Shown here piece after piece: positions 18,607 through 27,254 of a DNA stretch of 64,000 nucleotides (position 1 is its first letter; each line of letters begins with the position of its first letter). Location: assembly GCA_018827375.1 (NCBI GenBank), contig JAHJYW010000045.1, forward strand, positions 248,001 through 312,000. Reading direction: 5' to 3'. Position numbers and translations under genes: made by a program. The stretch comes from Alphaproteobacteria bacterium. GTDB taxonomy: Bacteria > Pseudomonadota > Alphaproteobacteria > Caulobacterales > Hyphomonadaceae. The notes beneath the pieces were generated by a model that was given only the letters and a program-made list of their open reading frames with translations, was not told the DNA's origin and did not search any database.

Positions 18607-19275
18607 CTATACATGAACGCTTGGTCGGAGCGCCCGAATATTGTCACCATAGGCGGAAGGTCCGCCCTTGAAAACGGCAGAACCGGCAACAATCGCAGTC
18701 ACGCCCGCCGCAATCGCGCGGGGGGCCGTTTCCGGGTTCACGCCGCCATCTATTTCAAGGATGATGTCACGGCCGGTCTGGTCGATCATGTGTCGCAACT
18801 GTTCCACTTTGCGCAGCTGGCTTTCGATGAAGCTCTGGCCGCCAAAGCCCGGATTGACCGACATGACCAGAATAAGGTCCAGATTGTCGAGAAGGGGTTC
18901 GACGATGGATGCCGGTGTGCCGGGATTGAGCGCAACACCCGGCCGCATGCCAGCCGCCCGAATCGCTTGCAACGTGCGGTGGACGTGCGGGCCGGCCTCG
19001 GGATGGACGGTCAGGATGTCAGCACCGGCCTTTGCGAAGGCCGAGATGAACGGGTCCACAGGCGCGATCATCAGGTGAACGTCGAACGGCTTTTTCGTAT
19101 GGGGGCGCAGCATTTCGATGACCGGCGGCCCGAATGTGAGGTTTGGCACGAAGTGGCCGTCCATCACATCTATATGGATCATGTCAGCGCCGGCAGCGTC
19201 GATTGCGCGGATTTCGTCCCCGAGGCAGGCAAAGTCGGCCGAGAGAATCGATGGGGAAATTAGAACCTTACTCAT
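18607..19275 (-). CDS. rpe: Ribulose-phosphate 3-epimerase
   Basis: Rpe interconverts ribulose-5-phosphate and xylulose-5-phosphate in the pentose phosphate pathway. This 222-aa TIM barrel has all family marks: SPSILSADFACLGDE, the metal and substrate motif MIHIDVMDGHFVPN, VMSVNPGFGGQSFI and the phosphate-binding EIDGGVNPETA. The ATG has AGGGAG 5 nt upstream. It heads the operon that continues into the heparinase-family and CapD-like genes. A hairpin lies just upstream and separates it from the glycine-zipper gene. Confidence 0.97.
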   Translation of the reverse strand: MSKVLISPSILSADFACLGDEIRAIDAAGADMIHIDVMDGHFVPNLTFGPPVIEMLRPHTKKPFDVHLMIAPVDPFISAFAKAGADILTVHPEAGPHVHRTLQAIRAAGMRPGVALNPGTPASIVEPLLDNLDLILVMSVNPGFGGQSFIESQLRKVEQLRHMIDQTGRDIILEIDGGVNPETAPRAIAAGVTAIVAGSAVFKGGPSAYGDNIRALRPSVHV

Positions 19276-19286
19276 GTTAACTCCCT

Positions 19287-19323
19287 AAAAGGGAACAGCC
19301 GGCCGCACAAGGCAGCCGGCTGT
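19287..19323 (-). terminator. Terminator hairpin downstream of the glycine-zipper gene
   Basis: ACAGCCGGC (19295-19303) pairs with GCCGGCTGT (19315-19323), a perfect 9-bp stem with an 11-nt loop. On the minus strand it is followed by TTCCCTTTT. It lies between the glycine-zipper gene stop and the rpe start, so it should end the upstream transcript. Confidence 0.65.
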
Positions 19324-19369
19324 CCGGGTGGTTAAATTTTCAGCGCCTGCCTCCTTAGAGGCACACGAC

Positions 19370-19867
19370 CTAGTAGCCGCCGCGCGGTATCAGTTTCCAG
19401 CCGTCAGCGCCGGCAATGATGTCGACCTGCGTGCCGGGGGCGATGTAGAGATCGGCGCCCTGGATGATTTCCTTCACTTCGCCATTGCTGAAGCGGACGA
19501 CGTAGGCATAGCCCTGCTTGGTACCTAGGCCTTTGCCGGCCGCGTTGCCAGCGACACCGCCGAGCACTGCACCACCAATTGCGCCTGCTGTCTGGGCCTT
19601 GTCGCCGCCGCCGAGTTCAGAGCCGGCGAGACCGCCGAGGACGGCGCCTGTGGCTGTGCCGATGAGTGAGCGGTCCGGCTTGATCGTGACCGAACGCACC
19701 GAAGTGACCGTGCCCTGGTAAACAGTCGAGGCCTGGCCAACGGACTGCGTGCTCGTCGTGCCGACGCCGGGATTGTTTGCGCAGCCTGCGAGGGCAAGCG
19801 TGAGTGCGGCGAGTGCGCCAGCCATGACCTTGCCAGGAACAGCGCGGGAAGAAGTAATCGAAAACAT
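19370..19867 (-). CDS. Glycine-zipper 2TM-type outer-membrane lipoprotein (SlyB/Pcp-like)
   Basis: This 165-aa protein has a signal peptide with lipobox LAGC (ALAALTLALAGCANNPG) and a serine/threonine-rich linker. A glycine-zipper domain follows (GAVLGGLAGSELGGGDKAQ then GAIGGAVLGGVAGNAAGKG), and a C-terminal beta-rich tail (QGYAYVVRFSNGEVKEI) resembles the SlyB family. Such proteins are abundant outer-membrane lipoproteins that help envelope integrity. The start is the ATG at 19867 with AAGGAGC upstream; a longer frame beginning at 19996 adds 43 residues that would displace the signal peptide. It is followed by its own terminator. Confidence 0.9.
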   Translation of the reverse strand: MFSITSSRAVPGKVMAGALAALTLALAGCANNPGVGTTSTQSVGQASTVYQGTVTSVRSVTIKPDRSLIGTATGAVLGGLAGSELGGGDKAQTAGAIGGAVLGGVAGNAAGKGLGTKQGYAYVVRFSNGEVKEIIQGADLYIAPGTQVDIIAGADGWKLIPRGGY

Positions 19868-20052
19868 TTCAGTGCTCCTTGCACATTGAATGAAGGCTTC
19901 TTGCGGTATCTCAGCTGAATAGCAGATGAACCTGTACAGATTATCTCGTGCCCATTCAGGGCAATTCAATGGCCGGACCTGTCCTGCAATCCTCAACTTT
20001 TGAGCATGGTTGATCGTGATTTAACCGCGGCAATACCTGTCAGAACGAGCGA

Positions 20053-21321
20053 TCAGGCCTTTTTCAGCCGGGATATGAAGAATATGTCATGGTCTGATTC
20101 ACCGCCGGGACGCGTCAGCACATCTCCCGAAGCCGTGATCGCATGTGAGAATCCGGGCACGTCGGCAGCCGTTATCGCTTCGCGATGCACGCGGCCATCG
20201 GCCAGCGCCGCCTCCACAATGTCAATTCCTTCGGCCGGAAGCGGTGTGCAGACGCAGTAGATGAGCGTCCCGTCGGGCCCCAGCATGTCGATTGCGGCAT
20301 CGAGCAGGCGCGCTTGGGCCGCCGGAAAGCGGGCAACCTCGGCCTCGCGCTTGATCCACGCGCCTTCGGGATGGCGCCGCAAAGTGCCGAGCGCCGAACA
20401 GGGCGCATCCAGCAGCACCTTCATGACCGGCGCGTCCGGGCGCCATTCGTCGGCATTGGCGGCGATGACGGTCGCCGAAAGGCCTGTTCTGGCCAGGTTT
20501 TCCTTCAGGAAGCGCAGGCGCGGCACTGAGCGGTCGACGGCGGTAACGTGCGCGCCTGCAGCGGCAAGCTGTAGCGTCTTGCCACCCGGCGCGGCGCAGA
20601 GGTCAACGATCATCTCGTCTGGCTGCGGGTCCAGCAGGTGCGAGGGGATCATGGCGGCCAGATCCTGTACCCACCAGTCGCCGGACGCGAAACCATCCAT
20701 GTCTTCGACCGAGCCCGTCGATACGGCGACGCCCCCGCCTGCCATGACGATGCCGTCAGTCTCAGCCGCGACGGCGTCTGCATCGGCCTTGGGCGTCAGG
20801 TAGAGGGTCGGTTCAGTGAGCTGGGCCTTGGCCAGTTCCTCAGCTTCGTCGGTTCCGTAAGCGGATACGAGAAGGTCTTGCAGCCAGTCCGGCCAGATCC
20901 CGAGCGGCGACATGCGCGCAAAATCAGGGCGTTCACGGTCAGCCCGGCGCAGCACGGCGTTCAGGAAGGCACCGCCAGAACGGGCTTCAGGCCATCCCTT
21001 GGCCGCCTCAACCGTTTCGCCGACGGCGGCATGGGGCGGTGTATCCATTAGCCAAAGCTGTGTCACGCCTGTGCGCAGGAGCGCCCGTATGGGCGCCGTG
21101 ACGGCCGGCAGTGGACGAGACAGGAGCGGCGCGAGCGCCGTGTCGATCCAGCCGAGATGGCGCAGGGCTGTGCTGGCGATCGCGCGGGCGAAGCCGCGGT
21201 CCGAGCCTTCAAGTGTGTTGAAGACCTGGCTCGTCAGCATCGCATCGTCGAGCGTGCGGCGGCTGTCGAGGGTGAGGGTCAGCAGGTCAGCTGCCGCCCG
21301 GCGAATATCAGCTCCGGACAT
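20053..21321 (-). CDS. rsmB: 16S rRNA cytosine-5 methyltransferase, RsmB/NOL1-NOP2-sun family
   Basis: This 422-aa enzyme has an N-terminal NusB-like RNA-binding domain (RRAAADLLTLTLDSRRTL, TAPIRALLRTGVTQLWLM) and a C-terminal SAM-dependent methyltransferase domain. SAM is bound at VDLCAAPGGKTLQLAAAGA. The two catalytic-region cysteines are in LLDAPCSALGTLRRHPE and LIYCVCTPLPAEG. It methylates a cytosine of 16S rRNA (C967 in E. coli). The start ATG is only 3 nt downstream of the htpX stop, so the two are one operon. Confidence 0.93.
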   Translation of the reverse strand: MSGADIRRAAADLLTLTLDSRRTLDDAMLTSQVFNTLEGSDRGFARAIASTALRHLGWIDTALAPLLSRPLPAVTAPIRALLRTGVTQLWLMDTPPHAAVGETVEAAKGWPEARSGGAFLNAVLRRADRERPDFARMSPLGIWPDWLQDLLVSAYGTDEAEELAKAQLTEPTLYLTPKADADAVAAETDGIVMAGGGVAVSTGSVEDMDGFASGDWWVQDLAAMIPSHLLDPQPDEMIVDLCAAPGGKTLQLAAAGAHVTAVDRSVPRLRFLKENLARTGLSATVIAANADEWRPDAPVMKVLLDAPCSALGTLRRHPEGAWIKREAEVARFPAAQARLLDAAIDMLGPDGTLIYCVCTPLPAEGIDIVEAALADGRVHREAITAADVPGFSHAITASGDVLTRPGGESDHDIFFISRLKKA

Positions 21322-21324
21322 GAC

Positions 21325-22218
21325 TTAACCCCAAGGCCCGGCAGCGCGGCGCATTTCGGGGCTCACGTCTGCATTGATCTGGTCACCTGCCATGCGGCGA
21401 AGGGCGGCCACGCGGCTGGCTGTCGACGGGTGCGTCGAGAAAAGATTGTCCATGCCATGCCCGCTCAGCGGATTGGATATGTACATATGGGCCATGGCCG
21501 GGTTGCGTTCAGCCTGAACATTGACCGATGCGCGGGCGCCGCGTTCGATCTTTTCAAGTGCCGAGGCAAGCCAGAGCGGATTGCCGCAAATTTCGGCGCC
21601 CTTCGCGTCGGCTTCGTATTCCCGTGAACGGCTGATTGCCATCTGGACGAGACCGGCAGCGAGCGGCGCGATGATCATGATCGCAAGCGAGCCGATCAGG
21701 CCGGTGCGCTCACGGCCAAAGAAGAGTGCGAAATTGGCCAGCATGCCGATGGCGCCAGCGATGGTTGCGGTCACGGTCATGGTAAGTGTGTCGCGATTGC
21801 GCACATGGGCCAGTTCGTGAGCCATGACACCCGCAACTTCCTCGCGCGTCAACATGCCGAGCAGGCCAGTTGTCGCCGCGACGGCGGCATGCGACGGGCT
21901 GCGACCGGTTGCGAAGGCGTTGGGCTGGGGTGTTTCGATAATGTAGATGCGCGGCGCAGGCAGACCGGCGCGCTCCGCGAGCGATGCGACATCGTTGGCA
22001 AAGGTACGCAGCATCGGGCTTTTCGTGTCAGCTGTCAGCTCGCGCGCGCCCTGCATGCGCAACACGATCTTGTCGGCGTTCCAGTAGGAAAACAGGTTCA
22101 TGGCAGCAGCAACCACGAAGGCGATTGCCATGCCGGTCGTTCCTGCAACGAGATAGCCGATGCCCATGAAAAGGGCGGTCAGCATGGCGAGCAGAATGAA
22201 TGTTTTCGCAGTCCCCAT
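21325..22218 (-). CDS. htpX: Membrane zinc metalloprotease HtpX
   Basis: HtpX is a heat-shock-linked inner-membrane M48B protease that degrades misfolded membrane proteins. This copy is 297 aa from the ATG at 22218. It has two N-terminal hydrophobic segments (about 5-50), the zinc motif HELAH (His134-His138), two further hydrophobic segments (about 145-190) and the downstream [13 protein letters not shown], which supplies the third zinc ligand. A GTG at 22236 would add six residues; I prefer the ATG because only it has an upstream GGAG, at a rather long 12-nt spacing. Pairing with rsmB and divergence from the DUF1674 gene is a familiar alphaproteobacterial arrangement. Confidence 0.95.
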   Translation of the reverse strand: MGTAKTFILLAMLTALFMGIGYLVAGTTGMAIAFVVAAAMNLFSYWNADKIVLRMQGARELTADTKSPMLRTFANDVASLAERAGLPAPRIYIIETPQPNAFATGRSPSHAAVAATTGLLGMLTREEVAGVMAHELAHVRNRDTLTMTVTATIAGAIGMLANFALFFGRERTGLIGSLAIMIIAPLAAGLVQMAISRSREYEADAKGAEICGNPLWLASALEKIERGARASVNVQAERNPAMAHMYISNPLSGHGMDNLFSTHPSTASRVAALRRMAGDQINADVSPEMRRAAGPWG

Positions 22219-22317
22219 GGGGGCTATAGACTCCACTATGACGGCAGCGCGTTGTTTATGCGGACGGTACCGCTAGTTATATGGTGACCGTTAACGAATT
22301 GAGGAGTCTGCTGGCAC

Positions 22318-22542
22318 ATGGGTGAAGAAACACCAAACACCGACTACAGTTCCGATGAGGCGGAGCGTCGCAAGACACTGAGCGCCGAAGCGCGCCGCGC
22401 GCTCGAAGAAGCCGATGCAAGGCGAGCGGCTGAAGCGGCCGATGCCGCCGCCCTTCCGGAAGATGAAAATGGCGGCCCCCGGACCATCGAGCCAACCCGC
22501 TACGGCGACTGGGAGCGCAAGGGAATCGCCTACGATTTCTAA
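22318..22542 (+). CDS. Succinate dehydrogenase assembly factor 4-like protein (DUF1674)
   Basis: This 74-aa protein has an Arg/Ala/Glu-rich helical N-terminus and the DUF1674 signature at its C-terminus (TRYGDWERKGIAYDF). In eukaryotes the homologous SDHAF4/Sdh8 binds flavinylated succinate dehydrogenase subunit A during complex II assembly. The bacterial role is presumed to be the same but is less tested. The ATG follows GAGGAG at about 12 nt. It is transcribed divergently from htpX across an 80-nt spacer. Confidence 0.88.
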   Translation: MGEETPNTDYSSDEAERRKTLSAEARRALEEADARRAAEAADAAALPEDENGGPRTIEPTRYGDWERKGIAYDF

Positions 22543-22555
22543 GGCTTGGCCGGCG

Positions 22556-23578
22556 TCAAACGATCCCGTTGTCGATCAGGCTCTGGCCACCGGCAATAAT
22601 GGCTTCCTTTGCGGTGCGCGGTTGCCAGCTTAGGACGGTGCGGGCTTTCGCGTTCGAAATCTGCCGCTGGCGGCCTAGCTCCGGCAGTACCTGTTTCAGG
22701 GTTGGGTTAAATATCGCGACCAGTTTCAGAACCAAATCCGGCATCGTGCCGCTCGGTATTTTCTTTTTGTAATCCGGGAAGGCCTCGCGCAGCACGTCTG
22801 CCACCTCGGAGAACCACATGAAGGGTTGCGAAAGCAGGAAGCGCTCGCCGGCGGCTTCCGGCAGCGTCATCGCGGTGACATGGGCGCTGGCAACATCGCG
22901 CACGTCAACTACGCCGAACCCGATGCGCGGGACGGCGGGAATCTTTCCCGACAAGGGCATGGTCAGCAATTCCAGCGAAGCAGATAGATCGGCGCTCATC
23001 ACAGGGCCGAGCACAGCCGCAGGATTGATGACCGCGAGTTCAAGGCCTTTGCCTTCACCGTTTACATAGTCCCAGGCAGCGCGCTCCGCGATGGTTTTTG
23101 ATCGCGTATAGGCCGTGTTGTCTTTCAGGTTGTCCGACTTTGACCAATGCTCCTCGGTCAGCACGTCGGGTCGCGCATCACCCCAGCCATAAGCAATGGC
23201 GGCCATTGATGACGTCAGGACGACACGTTTCACACCGGCGGCTTTCGCGGCCTTGAGGACACGCAGGGCGCCTTCCTTTGCCGGGCGGATCAGGTCGTCA
23301 GGATCTTTCGGGACGCCAGCCGGGAAGGGCGATGCAACGTGCTGGACATAGTCCATGCCTGCGACTGCTTCGGCCCACCCTGCGTCTTTCTCGAGATTGG
23401 CTGCAAAGAGCTCGATGTTGACGGGCTTGCCGGCATATTTGCTGAGCGTCGCGTTGAGTTTCGGCGCGCTGGCGGCAGAGCGGGCGGTGCCGCGCACCTC
23501 ATGGCCTGCCTCAAGCAGCTGGAGAATGACGTGCCCGGCAATGAAGCCGGTTGCGCCCGTGACGAGGACCTTGGCCAT
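22556..23578 (-). CDS. NAD(P)-dependent epimerase/dehydratase-family aldehyde reductase
   Basis: This 340-aa extended SDR resembles dihydroflavonol 4-reductases and aldehyde reductases. The nucleotide motif is VTGATGFIAGHVILQLLEAG, with a basic residue pattern (RGTARS) that favours NADPH. The active-site Tyr and Lys are in AYTRSK. A VVDVRDVASAHVTAM segment is typical of the family. The natural substrate is unknown. AAGGGAGG lies 6 nt before the ATG. It converges on the DUF1674 gene with a 13-nt gap. Confidence 0.9.
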   Translation of the reverse strand: MAKVLVTGATGFIAGHVILQLLEAGHEVRGTARSAASAPKLNATLSKYAGKPVNIELFAANLEKDAGWAEAVAGMDYVQHVASPFPAGVPKDPDDLIRPAKEGALRVLKAAKAAGVKRVVLTSSMAAIAYGWGDARPDVLTEEHWSKSDNLKDNTAYTRSKTIAERAAWDYVNGEGKGLELAVINPAAVLGPVMSADLSASLELLTMPLSGKIPAVPRIGFGVVDVRDVASAHVTAMTLPEAAGERFLLSQPFMWFSEVADVLREAFPDYKKKIPSGTMPDLVLKLVAIFNPTLKQVLPELGRQRQISNAKARTVLSWQPRTAKEAIIAGGQSLIDNGIV

Positions 23579-23625
23579 GCGAAACCTCCCTTATTTTCAT
23601 GAACGATGAACGAATTCACCAAAAT

Positions 23626-24564
23626 TCACAAGGGCGGTGCGGCGGCGCGGGCAGAAATGCTATGTTCGCGATAGGTAATGTAAAACGTCGCGGAGATGAT
23701 GATTGCGGTGCCGACCCACGTCCAGGGGCCCGGCAGAAGATGGAAAAGCAGCCAGTCGACCGTGGCCGCCATGGGCAGGCGGAGATAATCGATCGGGGAC
23801 AGGAAGGACGCGTCGCCAATGCTCATGCCACGAATATACAGATACTGACCGAGCGCGCCGCACAGGCCCATCAGGCCGATCAGGCTCCAGTCCTGCAGCG
23901 AGGGCGCGGCGGTTGGCCATTTCCAGATCGCCAAAGGCAGCAGCAGCACGGATGACAGGAGGTTCGCCCAGATAAGCAGCGTCATCGGTCTGTGAAGGCG
24001 CGACAATGACTTCACCAAGGCAATGGCCCCGGCCATGCAGAAGGCCGCGCCAAGGGCGAGGAGGGTGCCGAGGCTGAGACCGGTCTGCGGATGGGTCATG
24101 ACCAGCACACCGATAAAGCCCGCCAATGTCGCCGCCCAGCGGTGCCAGCCCACCGTTTCGCGCAGGAAGATGGCGGCGATGATCGTGATGAACATGGCCC
24201 GCGAAAAGCTTATCGCGTTGAATTCGGACAAGGGCAGGCCAACCGCTTCGGAGACGGCGTAGAAGCTGAGGATGAACCCCATCGTGCCGAACACGCTGCG
24301 CAGGAAGACCATTAAGGGTTGCTGCACCCGCATGATGCCAAACCCATATCGGAAGATGACAGGCAACGTGATGAGCAGTGCGACAGCTGTACGCCAGAAG
24401 GCGAGGAAGCCCGGGTCGAATTGCGCGGATTGTATCTTCGACAGGGTCAGGAAGGCGGTAAACACCGCACCGGACGCGGCCATCCATAGCGCACCTTCCA
24501 GGTTGCGCGTGCCTTGGGGGCGGTTATCCTCAGCTGCATCAGAGACATGCGGGCTATTTGCCAT
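23626..24564 (-). CDS. DMT-family (EamA) transporter
   Basis: This 312-aa inner-membrane protein has about ten hydrophobic segments in two EamA repeats (about 22-155 and 170-300). It is probably an exporter of a small metabolite, with substrate unknown. Motifs include AFWRTAVALLITLPVIFRYG in the first repeat and IYSW-type loops in the second. The start is the ATG at 24564-24562, preceded by AAAAGGG; a longer frame from 24723 adds 53 non-hydrophobic residues that overlap the divergent gene. Its start codon overlaps the start codon of the plus-strand gene in the tetranucleotide CATG (24562-24565). Confidence 0.88.
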   Translation of the reverse strand: MANSPHVSDAAEDNRPQGTRNLEGALWMAASGAVFTAFLTLSKIQSAQFDPGFLAFWRTAVALLITLPVIFRYGFGIMRVQQPLMVFLRSVFGTMGFILSFYAVSEAVGLPLSEFNAISFSRAMFITIIAAIFLRETVGWHRWAATLAGFIGVLVMTHPQTGLSLGTLLALGAAFCMAGAIALVKSLSRLHRPMTLLIWANLLSSVLLLPLAIWKWPTAAPSLQDWSLIGLMGLCGALGQYLYIRGMSIGDASFLSPIDYLRLPMAATVDWLLFHLLPGPWTWVGTAIIISATFYITYREHSISARAAAPPL

Positions 24565-24847
24565 GAACCCTTTTACCACTTCCGAGATCGACGAGATTGA
24601 CCGCCTCTGGCGCCAGTTGCCGATCGAACACATGTGGACCGGCTGGGCAACCGCCGGTGAGGAGCCCGAACAGGTGTGGATCTTCCGCACGCGCGCGCAC
24701 TGGCGCCGCTTCCCGCTGACCAAGACAGCCAGAGGCTATGTCCTGGCCGACGAGAAAGGGCGCCGGATGTTTCGCTCCGCGACTCTCGAAGACCTGTTGC
24801 AGGCCGTCGAGGCGATCCCGGGGCTGGCCGATACCGTTCAGGACTGA
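24563..24847 (+). CDS. Orphan 94-aa protein
   Basis: I recognise no family for this protein. It is soluble, mixed alpha/beta and rich in Trp for its size (RLWRQLPIEHMWTGW, VWIFRTRAHWRRFPL), with YVLADEKGRRMF and a C-terminal helix LEDLLQAVEAIPGLAD. The frame has good codon use and ends with a TGA overlapping the convergent SDR by 10 nt. The ATG at 24563 overlaps the divergent transporter's ATG and has no Shine-Dalgarno sequence, so translation may be leaderless. A downstream start at the Met of EHMWTGW would cut into the conserved-looking part. Confidence 0.6.
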   Translation: MNPFTTSEIDEIDRLWRQLPIEHMWTGWATAGEEPEQVWIFRTRAHWRRFPLTKTARGYVLADEKGRRMFRSATLEDLLQAVEAIPGLADTVQD

Positions 24848-25719
24848 GCGGCCATTGCCAGGCGCATCTGCTCGGCCTGTTCCGGCGAAATGCCGAGCGC
24901 ATCGAGCAGCGGGCTGGCGACTTGTTCGTTCCAGCTGTGCGGCGGCCCGACGGTCATGCCGCCATCGACCAGGAATTCGCCTCCGGTAATGAAGCTGGCA
25001 GCGTCTGAAGCCAGGAAAGCCGCCATTTCGGCAATGTCACTGCCACGGCCCACGCGGCCAATGGGTTGCATGCTGCCGCCTGCCTGCGAAACCATTTCGG
25101 CCATCTGGTCTGCCACTTCGCGCGACAGGCCCAGTGATGCGCCGAAGATCGACGTGGCGATGAAGCCGGGAAGGATTGCATTGACGCGGATCTGGTATTT
25201 CGCGAGTTCCGCAGCCGCCAGTTTCGAGAAATGCGCGACGCCCTTCTTGGCGACAGAATAGGTGATTGGCGCATAGCCGGCGCACACGGCGCTGATCGAG
25301 GACGTGTTGATGACCGAGCCCTTGCCACGCGCCTTCATGTGCGGAATGGCAAACTTGGTGCCCGCGAAAACCTGCTTCAGCAACAGGTTCATGGTTGCGT
25401 CAAAGCCGTCGAGATCAAGCTCCTCGACGCTGGTAGGCGTGCCGCCATGACCAGCATTGTTCCAGAGAATGTCGAGCCCACCAAAGCCGTCGACAGCTGA
25501 CTGCATCAGCGCTTCGAGCTGGTCCATGTCCGTGACGTCGCAATGGGTGAAGCGGACCTTGTCGGATCCGAAGCGCGTTTCGAGGGCTCTGCCCTTCTCG
25601 TCTTGCACGTCACCCGCAATGACCTGCGCGCCGGCTGCCACGAAGGTTTCAACCCCCGCAAGCCCGATGCCGCTGGCCGCGCCGGTGATGATGGCAACCT
25701 TGCCCTTGAGATCTGTCAT
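24838..25719 (-). CDS. SDR-family NAD(P)-dependent oxidoreductase
   Basis: This 293-aa classical short-chain dehydrogenase has cofactor motif AIITGAASGIGLAG, the NNAGHGG segment (here DILWNNAGHGGTP), catalytic Ser in TSSISAVCAGY and the YxxxK motif YSVAKK. The ending GGEFLVDGGMTVGP is typical, and an extra C-terminal tail of about 40 residues (EQVASPLLDALGISPEQAE) is less common. The substrate is unknown. The start ATG has GGGAGGA 7 nt upstream; a longer frame upstream is not supported. Its 3' end overlaps the convergent 94-aa gene by 10 nt. A second SDR gene lies 78 nt upstream on the same strand. Confidence 0.9.
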   Translation of the reverse strand: MTDLKGKVAIITGAASGIGLAGVETFVAAGAQVIAGDVQDEKGRALETRFGSDKVRFTHCDVTDMDQLEALMQSAVDGFGGLDILWNNAGHGGTPTSVEELDLDGFDATMNLLLKQVFAGTKFAIPHMKARGKGSVINTSSISAVCAGYAPITYSVAKKGVAHFSKLAAAELAKYQIRVNAILPGFIATSIFGASLGLSREVADQMAEMVSQAGGSMQPIGRVGRGSDIAEMAAFLASDAASFITGGEFLVDGGMTVGPPHSWNEQVASPLLDALGISPEQAEQMRLAMAAQS

Positions 25720-25797
25720 GTTTTTATCCTCCCGTTTTTTACAGCATGCGCGCGGCTTCCGCACCGGACGTCAAGGGAGGCGTAAAAAGTTTTGGCG

Positions 25798-26682
25798 CTA
25801 ATCGGGTTTGCCGATGCCGAAGCGACTGGCAAATATGCTGTCGAGCATGCGTTTGGGCAGGCGTGTGGGGATGGTCCAGTTGGTCAGCTTGTTCGGCACA
25901 GGGGCGTAGCGCGCCTTCGGGCTGGAATCTTCCAGTGCCGTCTGCACGATCTGGCCGATCTCGACCGGCTCAAGCCCGGTGCGACCACCGCCCAGCATGA
26001 CGTCCTCGAATTTTTTCAGGGATTCGGCCCAGTCGCTATTAGCATAGGGCTGGTCATTATTGGCTTCCTCGGCCTTGTCCCAGATCGGTGTCTTGACCGA
26101 GCCGGGGCCAATGGCGATGGCATCGATCCCGTAGATCCTCAGCTCCCGCCGGAGGCTGTCGGTAAGGGCCTCCACGGCATGCTTGGTGGCCGCATAGGCG
26201 CCGAGGAAGGGGGCGGCAAGACGGCCGCCGACGCTGGTGATGTTGACGATGCGGCCGGGCGGGCCTTTGCGGTCCGGGTCTGACCCGAGCAGGGGGATGA
26301 AGGCCTGCGTGGTGCGCATCAGGCCGAAAACATTGACCTCGAAATGGGCTTCGAACTGGTCCATTGGCTGCAGCGCGAGCGGTCCGATCTTGGCGATGCC
26401 CGCATTATTGACGAGGCCGCCGAGCCGCGCGCTGCCGAGCGAGTCCGCAACGGTCTTGACGGCGGCATCCACGCTTTCGGGTTTCATCACGTCGAGGATC
26501 AGCGGGCGCAGGTCGCCGGTTGATCCGGCTTTGAGGGCCTCGCCATCAGATTCCTTGCGCACGCCGGCGAAGACGCGCCAGCCATGCTGAGCAAGGTGCC
26601 GGGCGGTTGCGGCGCCAATGCCGGTAGAGGCGCCCGTGACGACGACGGTTCGCGGGGAATTTGGGGTCGTGTCCTGGGTCAT
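25798..26682 (-). CDS. SDR-family oxidoreductase
   Basis: This 294-aa short-chain dehydrogenase is of the retinol/17-beta-hydroxysteroid dehydrogenase-like group. It shows VVVTGASTGIGAATARHL, LVNNAGIAKIGPL, Ser in VNITSVGGRLAAPF and the catalytic YAATK. The C-terminus after residue 190 carries a variable substrate-binding region. No substrate can be assigned. It is only distantly similar to the adjacent SDR, with different motifs and C-termini, so it is not a recent duplicate. Confidence 0.9.
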   Translation of the reverse strand: MTQDTTPNSPRTVVVTGASTGIGAATARHLAQHGWRVFAGVRKESDGEALKAGSTGDLRPLILDVMKPESVDAAVKTVADSLGSARLGGLVNNAGIAKIGPLALQPMDQFEAHFEVNVFGLMRTTQAFIPLLGSDPDRKGPPGRIVNITSVGGRLAAPFLGAYAATKHAVEALTDSLRRELRIYGIDAIAIGPGSVKTPIWDKAEEANNDQPYANSDWAESLKKFEDVMLGGGRTGLEPVEIGQIVQTALEDSSPKARYAPVPNKLTNWTIPTRLPKRMLDSIFASRFGIGKPD

Positions 26683-26706
26683 GTCTGGCCTTTGTTGGGT
26701 GAGTTT

Positions 26707-27213
26707 CTAGTCGGATGTGTTCGCCTTGCCGCCCTCGATCACCCGGAAGCTGGGGCGGGCAGGGGGCGCGGGCGGTGTGGTTTTTATGGGTTCCTTGGAC
26801 GGCGCCGGGGGCGTTGCAGAGACAAGGCGGGGTTTTGACGGCACGGGCGGCGGCGTCGATGCTGGCGCTTCTTCGGCGTCAGGCTCATCCGTTTCGGCGT
26901 CGATATCGCGCACACGCGGCGTATAGGCCGGCCGCGATTTCGACTTGAAGCTGGAGCCACCCTTGCCGCGCGCCTTCTTGTCGATCTCTTTCAGCTTGAT
27001 GCGCTGGAGGCTGGAGAGAGCGTCGCCCTCTGCGCCTTTCTCTGGATCAGCGAAGGCCGAACCATAGGTCTCGATGCGCGCTTCGACCTCTTCGAGAAAC
27101 TGGCGTTCCCAGTCGGAGAGTTCTGGGCCGAGGCCCTGTTCAGCAAGCGCAGCGGCCTTGCGCAGTTTGCGCAGGGCTGCACGTTTCTTGCGTTCGTCGA
27201 CATCGCGGGGCAT
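26707..27213 (-). CDS. Uncharacterised charged protein with Pro-rich tail
   Basis: I do not recognise a functional family for this 168-aa protein. The first 90 residues are helical and strongly charged (DERKKRAALRKLRKAAALAE, LSDWERQFLEEVEARIETYG). The second half is low-complexity and rich in Pro, Ala, Ser and Thr, ending in PPARPSFRVIEGGKANTSD. No signal peptide or membrane segment is present. It lies 24 nt upstream of an SDR gene and 41 nt downstream of gapR, all on the minus strand. Co-transcription with gapR makes a nucleoid- or RNA-related role possible, but that is only a guess. Confidence 0.7.
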   Translation of the reverse strand: MPRDVDERKKRAALRKLRKAAALAEQGLGPELSDWERQFLEEVEARIETYGSAFADPEKGAEGDALSSLQRIKLKEIDKKARGKGGSSFKSKSRPAYTPRVRDIDAETDEPDAEEAPASTPPPVPSKPRLVSATPPAPSKEPIKTTPPAPPARPSFRVIEGGKANTSD

Positions 27214-27254
27214 GGAATGAAACCTAGGTCATTCCGCCCGCGAGGCCAATGGGA

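Noticed and set aside
24272-24562. Upstream extension of the 94-aa protein frame
   Set aside because: It lies antisense to the first third of the DMT transporter and has a composition typical of a shadow frame.
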